Shown: in pieces, positions 15,498-21,979 of the stretch
How positions within the stretch are numbered: the stretch's first letter is position 1
Layout of the letters: every line of letters starts with the position of its first letter
From: an uncultured Chitinophaga sp.
Lineage (GTDB): Bacteria; Bacteroidota; Bacteroidia; Chitinophagales; Chitinophagaceae
Direction: 5' to 3'
Length of the DNA: 21,979 nucleotides
Assembly (NCBI RefSeq): GCF_937874145.1
Contig: NZ_CALNBI010000492.1
Coordinates: forward strand, 1-21,979
The notes under the pieces: generated by a model
Databases searched by the model: none
The model's input: only the letters and a program-made list of their open reading frames with translations
Told to the model about the DNA's origin: nothing
Position numbers and translations under genes: made by a program

Positions 15498-16481
15498 ATG
15501 AAAGCCATTTTACTCATAATCGCCTTATTCTCCGTACATGCCGCCCTGGGCCAGAAGCTCCCGGCAGCCAGTTTCGCCGAGCTCGAAAAGCGGCAGGACT
15601 CCCTGCGCGTAATGAGCTATGAGATCATCAACGGCAAAACGCAGGAAGTACGCAGCACCCGCAACGACGCGTTCATTCCCGCACTCGTCAAAGCCCTCAA
15701 AACACCGTACTCTTTCTACTTCCCGTTCGATTCACTGACCACCATGGCGAAGGTCTACCCGGCCGACAGCACCTTCCGCATCTTCACCTGGCCGCTGGAG
15801 TACGACAACAGCACCTTCCGGCATTTTGGCGTGATCCAGATGAATACGAAAGACGGCGCCCTGAAACTGTTCCCGCTGTTCGACAATTCCGATTACACCG
15901 CCAACCCGGATACCATCACCAACCACCACGGCTGGTACGGATGCCTGTATTACGGCATCATCCAGCGCCGGTATTTCAATGCGGAATACTACACGCTTTT
16001 CGGGTGGGATGCCAACAACATGCGGAGCCAGAAAAAGATCGCCGAAGTGCTGACCTTTAAGGAAGGTGAGCCCGTATTCGGCGGCCCATTCTTCAGTTTC
16101 GTGGAAGACACCGTAAAAAAGCCCACGCGCAACCGCTTCATCCTGGAATACAAGCGCGACGCGGCCGCCGGGCTCAATTACAACCCGGAAGCCAATATGA
16201 TCATCTACGATCACCTCATTTCCGAAACCGGTGAAGAAGCCAAAAAACATACGCTCGTTTCCGATATGGATTACGAAGGTTTCAAATGGCAGGCCGGCAA
16301 ATGGGTACACGTCGAAAAGATCTTCCACGACGCATTGGAAAAAGGCAAAGTGCCCGTCGGCGTACCGCTCGACAAAAGCCGCTCCAATCTGAAAGAGCCG
16401 AAAACCTACGATGAAATAGAAGCGGAAGAGGCCGCCAAACAAGCGGAAAAAGACGCGAAGAAAAAGAGGAAAAAGCAGTAG
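15498..16481 (+). CDS. Secreted or periplasmic protein of unknown function
   Basis: A 327-residue protein with a clear signal peptide (MKAILLIIALFSVHAALGQ, cleavage near residue 19). The open frame continues far upstream to 14943, but that part is out-of-frame translation of the GT4 gene; the signal peptide and the stop of GT4 at 15465 fix the start at 15498. The mature part is mixed alpha/beta and rich in aromatic residues. It ends in a highly charged Glu/Lys tail (about residues 300-327, ending KKKRKKQ) that looks like an exposed disordered region. I do not recognise a family. It lies 32 bases after the GT4 gene on the same strand and is probably the last gene of the operon. Confidence 0.8.
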   Translation: MKAILLIIALFSVHAALGQKLPAASFAELEKRQDSLRVMSYEIINGKTQEVRSTRNDAFIPALVKALKTPYSFYFPFDSLTTMAKVYPADSTFRIFTWPLEYDNSTFRHFGVIQMNTKDGALKLFPLFDNSDYTANPDTITNHHGWYGCLYYGIIQRRYFNAEYYTLFGWDANNMRSQKKIAEVLTFKEGEPVFGGPFFSFVEDTVKKPTRNRFILEYKRDAAAGLNYNPEANMIIYDHLISETGEEAKKHTLVSDMDYEGFKWQAGKWVHVEKIFHDALEKGKVPVGVPLDKSRSNLKEPKTYDEIEAEEAAKQAEKDAKKKRKKQ

Positions 16482-16553
16482 CCCGTCATCAAACCATCAC
16501 CCAGCCCCCGTTGCGTCGCACACTTCGGCGGCGGCAGGCGGGTCAGCATCGCA
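16482..16553. other. Short region between convergent genes, GC-rich
   Basis: In these 72 bases between two convergent stop codons no hairpin with a T-run is visible, so no intrinsic terminator can be named for either side. The middle (about 16505-16545) is unusually GC-rich with GGCGGCGGC. It has the look of an intergenic repeat unit, but only one copy is present in the window. Confidence 0.3.
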
Positions 16554-17042
16554 TCAGGGCGCGGGAATCTCGCCGTCCGGCAGGGGAAGATCGTTGGTAT
16601 CGTGGTTGAAGACGTGCAGTTCAATATCGGAAAGCTTGTCGTACGGGTAATGCGATTCCGGCCCGAAGAGCAACATCAGCCGCACCTGCCCTACCGATCC
16701 CTTCAATCCTCTCCCGCTGTAAACCGGCACAAACACCACGCGCTTGTTGTAGGTAGATACTGAATCGGTAATAATCACCGGCGGCCGTTCGCCTTTCACA
16801 TATTCACCATACACTTCACAAATACGCTCGAATTTGCGGGCCAGCGTAGCCTCCGTTTGTTTGATCTCCTTCAGCGGAACACCTACCAGCGCCCGGAAGC
16901 CCTTCATATCCCGCTGCTCGATCATGGCCAGCACGGCATTGCTCGTCTCCAGGATTTCATTTTTCGCCGCAGATTGCCGCTCTTCCGGAGAAGCGCAACC
17001 CACTGCCATCAGGGCCGCAAACATGCATGTGTACTGCTTCAT
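16554..17042 (-). CDS. Putative lipoprotein of unknown function
   Basis: A 162-residue protein with a lipoprotein signal peptide and lipobox AVGC (Cys16). An N-terminal helical half (about 25-85) is followed by a beta-rich half with VVFVPVYSGRGLKG and VRLMLLFGPESHYPYD. No family is recognised. The open frame extends to 17117, but the extra 25 codons would run through the M16 terminator and hide the signal peptide, so the start at 17042 is chosen. Because that terminator lies immediately upstream, the gene probably has its own promoter, though I could not find a TAnnTTTG box. Confidence 0.75.
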   Translation of the reverse strand: MKQYTCMFAALMAVGCASPEERQSAAKNEILETSNAVLAMIEQRDMKGFRALVGVPLKEIKQTEATLARKFERICEVYGEYVKGERPPVIITDSVSTYNKRVVFVPVYSGRGLKGSVGQVRLMLLFGPESHYPYDKLSDIELHVFNHDTNDLPLPDGEIPAP

Positions 17043-17057
17043 CACCACAAGATAATG

Positions 17058-17088
17058 AAAAAAAGAATCCGCCACGGCGGGCGGATCC
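17058..17088 (-). terminator. Intrinsic terminator of the M16 peptidase operon
   Basis: On the minus strand the stem GGATCCGCC / GGCGGATTC (17080-17088 / 17065-17073, one G-T wobble) has a 6-base loop and is followed by seven T (17058-17064). It begins 25 bases after the stop codon of the second M16 gene. Confidence 0.9.
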
Positions 17089-17113
17089 GATATAAAAAGT
17101 TTGCATGCGCGCA

Positions 17114-18442
17114 TCAATCTTTCGGCTGCTGCACATTCGACGCCGGCAGTTTTGCCACCGGCTGCTTGAAATCCTCCGCCGTCACTTTATCCTCTTTGCC
17201 GAGATACGTCCATTGCACATCGGTAAGGTAACTGTTGAACACGCGGTTCACGTCTTCCGTTTTCACCTGCCCGATCCGGGAATTGATCTCGTCGAAAATG
17301 CGCCAGTTGCCCGAAGCCTCGCAGGTCGACATCACATTCGCCTGCGCTCCGCTGCTCTGGTTCGTCATGTAATAGCGCGTGAGGTAGGATTTCTTCTTGT
17401 TCTCCACTTCCTTCGGATTGAACCCGTTCTCCTTTACGTCGTTGATGATCGCCGTCATCACTTCCAGCGACTGCTTCGGATCAACGGTTGTGATGTACAG
17501 CTGCGCGGCCGGAGTTTCGATGTAGGAGTTGTTGTACCCCGCGGAAGGCGCGTAGGAAAGGCTGCGCTTGGTCCGCAATTCCACGAAATACCGGTCGTAC
17601 AACATGCTCATCGCAAACTGGAACAGCGGCCCGTCGGGCGAGTAATATTTCGGCGCGTTGCCCAGGCCCACGATGTAATTCGTGGCCAGGTCGCGGTTGC
17701 TGATCTTCACGCCCTGTTTGATGGCCGCGGTTTGCGGGGCACGCGGCGCCTGGCCTGCCGGGAGCGCCGCCAGCGTGGTTTTCACCTTTTCCACAATATC
17801 CTTCTCCTCCAGGTTGCCGACGATCACGAGATAAATCCGTTGTTTGCCCAGGAGCTGTTTATAAAAATCCTTCGCTTCCTGCAGCGTCAGTTTTTCCAGC
17901 GTAGCCGGCAGGCCGCCGGGGCGCTTCGCATAGTCCGTTCCCTCGAACAGCTGCTGCGTGGCCAGGATGCGGAGATATTGGTCAGGATCCGCCTCCAACT
18001 GTTTGGCGTTGGACACCATACGTTCGCGCTCCAGCCTGAATTCGTTTTCATCCATCGCAGGGTGCAGCACGGCGTCGGTAAACAGCGCCCAGCTGCGGTC
18101 CCAGTTTTCGCGCAGGCAGGTCATCGTCATGTACGAAAAATCGTTCCGCGCATCCGCGCCGAATTCCGTTCCCAGCTTCTCCAGTTCCGCCGACAAGGCG
18201 TCTTTACTCACCGTCGCCGTCCCCCCGTTAAGGGCGGTTGTCAGCGCCAGCGGCTCCAGGCCCTGCTGCGCATCCGTAATATTGGTGACGCCCCCGCGGA
18301 TGCAGAGGTTCACGGTAGCCACCGACTTCTCGGTCTTCTTGAAAATCACTTTGATCCCCTCTACCTGCAATTCCTTCGTAGTCTGGCCGAGCACCGGCAT
18401 GCCGGCACAAACGAGTATGATGATATAGATGATCCTTTTCAT
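17114..18442 (-). CDS. M16 peptidase family, non-catalytic subunit
   Basis: A 442-residue protein with a signal peptide (cleavage near residue 19, after VLGQ) and two M16 repeats. Where active members have HxxEH, this one reads PLALT in the context GLEPLALTTALNGGT, so all three zinc and catalytic residues are absent. It keeps a C-terminal Arg/Tyr motif (TKRSLSYAPSAGY, about residue 290) that in two-subunit M16B enzymes helps bind the peptide substrate. It starts 17 bases after the catalytic partner, so the two almost certainly form a heterodimer in the periplasm. A strong terminator follows. Confidence 0.92.
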   Translation of the reverse strand: MKRIIYIIILVCAGMPVLGQTTKELQVEGIKVIFKKTEKSVATVNLCIRGGVTNITDAQQGLEPLALTTALNGGTATVSKDALSAELEKLGTEFGADARNDFSYMTMTCLRENWDRSWALFTDAVLHPAMDENEFRLERERMVSNAKQLEADPDQYLRILATQQLFEGTDYAKRPGGLPATLEKLTLQEAKDFYKQLLGKQRIYLVIVGNLEEKDIVEKVKTTLAALPAGQAPRAPQTAAIKQGVKISNRDLATNYIVGLGNAPKYYSPDGPLFQFAMSMLYDRYFVELRTKRSLSYAPSAGYNNSYIETPAAQLYITTVDPKQSLEVMTAIINDVKENGFNPKEVENKKKSYLTRYYMTNQSSGAQANVMSTCEASGNWRIFDEINSRIGQVKTEDVNRVFNSYLTDVQWTYLGKEDKVTAEDFKQPVAKLPASNVQQPKD

Positions 18443-18459
18443 GTTCGATGTTTAAGCGG

Positions 18460-19839
18460 TTAACGATAAAGCGCCTCCAGGCTGGTGACGTTCCATTCCT
18501 TCTGCATGTCTGCATTCAACAGCAACCCGGCGACTGAGGGCTGGTTTTTGATGTACTTCCGCACATATTCCTGCACATCCTGCCGCGTCACTTTATTCAG
18601 TTCCGAGATGTAATCGAAGTAATAATCCAGCGAAGCGGAGGCCCACCAGAAACTCAGCGTATGAATGTAATCGGTCGTGGCTTCCATCCCGAGCTTCTCC
18701 CCGTTGGCCAGTTTGATCTTCGACGTTTCCAGCTGCTCGTCGGTAAAGTAATCGTCACTGTCGAACTGCTCGATCTGCCGCGCCAGTGCCTGGAACGACT
18801 CCCTGAACTTGCCCGGGTTCGGCACAAAAAACACCTGTATCGGCCCCACGAATTTCGCCGTCTGGTACCCGATCCCCACATTCAGGGCATACCCGGAATC
18901 CACGAGGTTTTTCTGGAACTTCGAGTTCTTCTGTGACAGGATATACGAGAAAACATCCGCCACCAGCGTGGCTTTGATGTCCTTCCGCGTATCCGGCCCG
19001 TGCCACACCTGCAACAGCATGGGCACGCGGGCGTTCGGGCTTTCCACCACGAAACGCAGGCTGTCTTTCCCCTTCAGCGGCTCAAACTCCGGGATGGGCC
19101 AGCGTTTGAAGGGATCGAAGCCCGCGGGTTTCCAGTCGCCGTAAACCTCCTGCGCCTTGCGGAACACTTCTTCATGTTTCACATCTCCCGCCACCAGCAG
19201 GATCGAGTTGTCGGGGAAATAATATTTGTCTTTGATGACCCGCATCTTCTCCGGCGTAGCCGTCAGGATGATATCGTGGTCGCCGATGGGATTCTTGCGG
19301 GAGTAATGCGCACCCCAGGTCTTGCGGTTTACCTTGTCGAACAGCGCCCAGGCGGGATTCGATTCCGCCCGCTGGAACTCCCCGTCCACCACGGGGTTTT
19401 CCTTCTTCATTTCTTCCTGCAAAAACAACGGGTACCGGATCGCGCTGTTCATAAACCGCAACCCGTGGTCGAGGTCTTTGCTGCCCAGCGTGAAGAAATA
19501 ATTCACGCGCTCCTGGCTCGTGGTGCCGTTAAACGAAATCCCCAGCTCCTGTATGCGCTCGAGGTATTTCTCCTGCGAGGGAATGTCTTTGTTGGCCTTG
19601 AAAAACATGTGCTCGTACAAGTGGGAAAGACCGTTGAACTCGTTGTCTTCCGTATAGGACCCGTTGCGGACGGCCATCTCGATGGTGACCAGCGGCACGG
19701 AATGGTCTTCCAGCACGAGCAATTCCAGCCCATTCGGGAGGCGGGACAAAAAGATGTTGGAAGGCCGGTTTTTCGATGACTGCGCGGATACCGCCACTGC
19801 CAGCAGCAGCAACGTAAGAAAAAGGGGCGTGTGCTTCAT
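18460..19839 (-). CDS. M16 zinc metallopeptidase, catalytic subunit
   Basis: A 459-residue protein with a signal peptide (about 1-20, ending VSAQ). The inverted zinc motif HLYEH is at 73-77 and the third zinc ligand is at Glu154, matching the family pattern HxxEH-X76-E exactly. It is a single M16 half (one active and one inactive domain), the size of M16B subunits such as mitochondrial processing peptidase beta. It should degrade or process peptides in the periplasm together with the inactive partner encoded directly downstream. The substrate is unknown. The upstream 120 bases contain only a weak -7-like TATATTTA (19911-19918). Confidence 0.93.
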   Translation of the reverse strand: MKHTPLFLTLLLLAVAVSAQSSKNRPSNIFLSRLPNGLELLVLEDHSVPLVTIEMAVRNGSYTEDNEFNGLSHLYEHMFFKANKDIPSQEKYLERIQELGISFNGTTSQERVNYFFTLGSKDLDHGLRFMNSAIRYPLFLQEEMKKENPVVDGEFQRAESNPAWALFDKVNRKTWGAHYSRKNPIGDHDIILTATPEKMRVIKDKYYFPDNSILLVAGDVKHEEVFRKAQEVYGDWKPAGFDPFKRWPIPEFEPLKGKDSLRFVVESPNARVPMLLQVWHGPDTRKDIKATLVADVFSYILSQKNSKFQKNLVDSGYALNVGIGYQTAKFVGPIQVFFVPNPGKFRESFQALARQIEQFDSDDYFTDEQLETSKIKLANGEKLGMEATTDYIHTLSFWWASASLDYYFDYISELNKVTRQDVQEYVRKYIKNQPSVAGLLLNADMQKEWNVTSLEALYR

Positions 19840-19966
19840 GTGCGATTTTCTAGGGTCAGGAAATAAAAACAGGTTCGGAAAAGATGTCGGCAGGGCGCGA
19901 ATGCCCTTATTAAATATAAAGGATAATTGTCAATTCCGGAACAATGGGGCCGCGTTTCGGGGAGCT

Positions 19967-20012
19967 GGATAAAAAGAAAAAGGCGCAAGAGCATGAAAAC
20001 CCTTGCGTCTTT
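19967..20012 (-). terminator. Intrinsic terminator of parC
   Basis: On the minus strand AAAGACGCAAG (20002-20012) pairs with CTTGCGCCTTT (19979-19989), an 11-bp stem with one mismatch. The loop is 12 bases, and a T-rich tract (TTTTTCTTTTT) follows. It lies 18 bases beyond the parC stop codon. Confidence 0.85.
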
Positions 20013-20030
20013 CTATTAAGTTATTGATTA

Positions 20031-21979
20031 TCAGAATAATTCGCCCTGAACATTCCCGGTGTCGTCGTCTTCCGCCTCGGCTTCTTCGTCTTCGGTGATC
20101 AGTTCAATATTGACGAAATCCTCCCCGGCGATCTTGTGGCCTACGGTGCGCCAGCCGGTCACTTCGTAAGCTTCGTGCAGGGAGATTTCTTCTTCCTCCG
20201 GATCGCGTTTCTTGCCGGTGCGCAGGATCACGACAGGTTCGGCCTGTGTGGTGACCAGTTCCACATGGTTTTTCGCGCCTTCCTTGATGAAGGAGAACTT
20301 GTTATTGAGGGTCTGCGTTTCGATCTTGAAGCGCTTCACGTTATACTGTTTCTTATCCGCGTCGAAGTATACGGCCGATACGATCCTTTCCGGGTTGAAC
20401 TTCTCGATATACATCGCATCGTCCGCATCGTAACGATTGGTCAGCTCGAAATTGGTCAATTCGTAGGTACCGTTTTTATAGAATACCACGATTTTGTCCT
20501 CCCCTTCAAAAGACCCCACGAACACGCCGCGCTGGTCTGTATTGAGACGGCCAACGGCGTCGTCGTACCAGATTTTCAGCCCGCTGAGGGTGGAAACGCC
20601 TTTCTCCTTGAACTTCACCGAACGGATGGGCCATTTGGTCACCACGTTCCCCATGGAGCCGCGGCCCTTGATGGGAATGGTTTCGAAGTAGAAATCGAAT
20701 TCCTTCTTCTTGGCGGCACAGTTGGAGCTGAGCTTCACGGTTACTACTTCCGCTTCGCCGTTGGGATTGGCGGTGAAGTAATGCACCTTGGAAGATTTAT
20801 CTTCCTTCGCGAGGTGGTATTCCTTGTCGCGGGTAATGCCGGTTACGTTAAAGCGCTTGGCCAGGCTGTAGCCGGTTTTTCCGTCCACGTAGATCATGTT
20901 GTAGGTCATGCGCTCGTCGCCCTTGCGGAATACGTCGACATGGATGATATCCTTGCCTACGAAGGTTTTGTCGGCCACTTTGGTCACCAGCATCACACCG
21001 TCGCGGCGGAATACGATGATATTGTCGATATCGGAGCAATCGGCCACGAACTCATCTTTCTTCAGCGAAGTACCGATAAAACCGTCTGCCCGGTTCACGT
21101 ACAGTTTGGTGTTGGCGATGGCCACAGACTGCTGCTGGATGGTGTCGAAAGTTTTGATTTCGGTCTTCCTTTCGCGGCCTTTGCCGTATTTCTTCAGCAG
21201 GTTTTCAAAATAGGCCACTGCGTAATCCGTGAGGTTGGCCAGGTCGTGTTTCACCTGTTTGATATCGGCGTCGATGGCCTTGATCTGCTCGTTCAGTTCG
21301 TTGATATCGAGGCGGTAGATACGGCGCACGGGCTTTTCCGTGAGCTTCACGATATCCTCGCGGCTGATTTCCCGTTTGAGCTGTTTTTTGTACGGCCCGA
21401 AACCTTTGTCGATAGCCACAAGTACGGCTTCCCAGTCCTTGTGCTTTTCTTCCAGTTCCTTATAGATCCCTTTCTCGAAGAAGATTTTTTCGAGGGAGGT
21501 GTAATGCCATTTTTCTTCCAGTTCTGCCAGGCGGATTTCCAGTTCCTTGCGCAGCAGCTCCCTCGTGAATTCGGTGGAGCGCTTCAGCAGGTCGGAGGCG
21601 CCGAGGAAGAGGGGTTTATCTTCCACGATCACGCAGGCGTTCGGGGAGATGGATACCTCGCAGTCGGTAAAGGCGTACAGCGCGTCGATGGTGATATCGG
21701 GCGAGATGCCGGGCGCCAGTTGCACTTCGATCTCGACATCGGCGGCGGTGTTGTCAATTACTTTTTTGATCTTGATCTTCCCGTTGTCGTTGGCCTTCAC
21801 GATGGAGTCCATGAGGCTGGTGGTGGTCACGCCATAGGGCACGTCTTTCACCACGAGCGTCTTTTTATCTTTCTCCTCGATGTGCGCCCTCACGCGCACT
21901 TTGCCGCCGCGTTTGCCGTCGTTATAGTTATTGACGTCGATCATGCCGCCGGTGAGAAAGTCGGGATAAAGCTCGAATT
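20031..21979 (-). CDS. parC: DNA topoisomerase IV subunit A, 5' end outside window
   Basis: The visible 648 residues are the C-terminal part of a type IIA topoisomerase A subunit. The frame is open to the right edge, where it reads FELYPDFLTGGMIDVN, the conserved PDFxTGG region that follows the catalytic winged-helix domain. The catalytic Tyr and the start codon lie outside. The visible part holds the tower and coiled-coil region (about 200 residues with long charged helices), then a degenerate beta-pinwheel C-terminal domain, and an acidic tail (EDEEAEAEDDD). No QRRGGRG-type GyrA box is present; the nearest string is KGRGSMGN. This points to topoisomerase IV (decatenation) and not gyrase, and the domain looks like the Bacteroidota ParC type. 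The Met at 21944 is internal and is not the start. Confidence 0.9.
   Translation of the reverse strand, partial: FELYPDFLTGGMIDVNNYNDGKRGGKVRVRAHIEEKDKKTLVVKDVPYGVTTTSLMDSIVKANDNGKIKIKKVIDNTAADVEIEVQLAPGISPDITIDALYAFTDCEVSISPNACVIVEDKPLFLGASDLLKRSTEFTRELLRKELEIRLAELEEKWHYTSLEKIFFEKGIYKELEEKHKDWEAVLVAIDKGFGPYKKQLKREISREDIVKLTEKPVRRIYRLDINELNEQIKAIDADIKQVKHDLANLTDYAVAYFENLLKKYGKGRERKTEIKTFDTIQQQSVAIANTKLYVNRADGFIGTSLKKDEFVADCSDIDNIIVFRRDGVMLVTKVADKTFVGKDIIHVDVFRKGDERMTYNMIYVDGKTGYSLAKRFNVTGITRDKEYHLAKEDKSSKVHYFTANPNGEAEVVTVKLSSNCAAKKKEFDFYFETIPIKGRGSMGNVVTKWPIRSVKFKEKGVSTLSGLKIWYDDAVGRLNTDQRGVFVGSFEGEDKIVVFYKNGTYELTNFELTNRYDADDAMYIEKFNPERIVSAVYFDADKKQYNVKRFKIETQTLNNKFSFIKEGAKNHVELVTTQAEPVVILRTGKKRDPEEEEISLHEAYEVTGWRTVGHKIAGEDFVNIELITEDEEAEAEDDDTGNVQGELF

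Noticed and set aside
17105..18463. A 452-codon plus-strand frame opposite the second M16 gene
   Set aside because: It is an Arg- and His-rich translation typical of antisense frames; the minus strand has a signal peptide and M16 repeats.
19926..19945. Inverted repeat ATTGT / ACAAT with TTCCGGAA inside, upstream of the M16 operon
   Set aside because: The two symmetries are not co-centred and the arms are only 5 bases, so chance is likely.

Overview
The window comes from a Bacteroidota genome, most likely a Chitinophaga-type member of the Chitinophagaceae. The signs are promoters of the TTTG / TAnnTTTG type in place of sigma70 boxes, A-rich leaders without Shine-Dalgarno sequences, many short lipoproteins and signal-peptide proteins, a GH95 glycosidase, a Bacteroidota-type topoisomerase IV A subunit, and a GC content that looks to be in the mid-fifties. 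The genus is an inference.

Layout. (1) 1-52, minus: the 5' part of a tRNA-Pro(GGG) cut by the window edge; an identical, complete copy lies at 11419-11492. (2) 132-2258, minus: a two-gene membrane-stress-like module, an SPFH/SHOCT protein followed by a double zinc-ribbon protein, resembling Bacillus YdjI and YdjG. (3) 2352-6761, minus: a tripartite drug-efflux operon (TolC-like outer membrane factor, EmrA/HlyD-like adaptor, DHA2 MFS pump) ending in a small lipoprotein. An AraC-family regulator is transcribed divergently (6875-7660, plus), and the two promoters share mirror-image -7 boxes. (4) 7853-10279, plus: a secreted GH95 alpha-L-fucosidase-like enzyme with a textbook terminator, then an unrecognised lipoprotein (10478-11344) and a bidirectional terminator shared with the tRNA. 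(5) 11656-16481, plus: a tightly coupled operon of a dihydroorotase homologue, a DUF4199 membrane protein, a GT2 and a GT4 glycosyltransferase, and a secreted protein of unknown function. (6) 16554-19839, minus: a lipoprotein, then a two-subunit M16 zinc peptidase (catalytic plus inactive partner) with its own terminator. (7) 20031-21979, minus: the C-terminal three quarters of topoisomerase IV subunit A (parC), cut by the right edge.

The most interesting point is the dihydroorotase homologue. The fold-level motifs are kept, but four of five metal or catalytic positions and the substrate arginine are replaced, so it is predicted to be a pseudoenzyme embedded in a glycosyltransferase operon. 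Other points worth a look are the YdjG/YdjI-like pair without PspA, the duplicated tRNA-Pro with decayed but alignable promoters, and several inverted repeats at regulatory positions. No transposase, integrase, CRISPR array or phage gene was seen, so the window reads as mostly ordinary chromosome.
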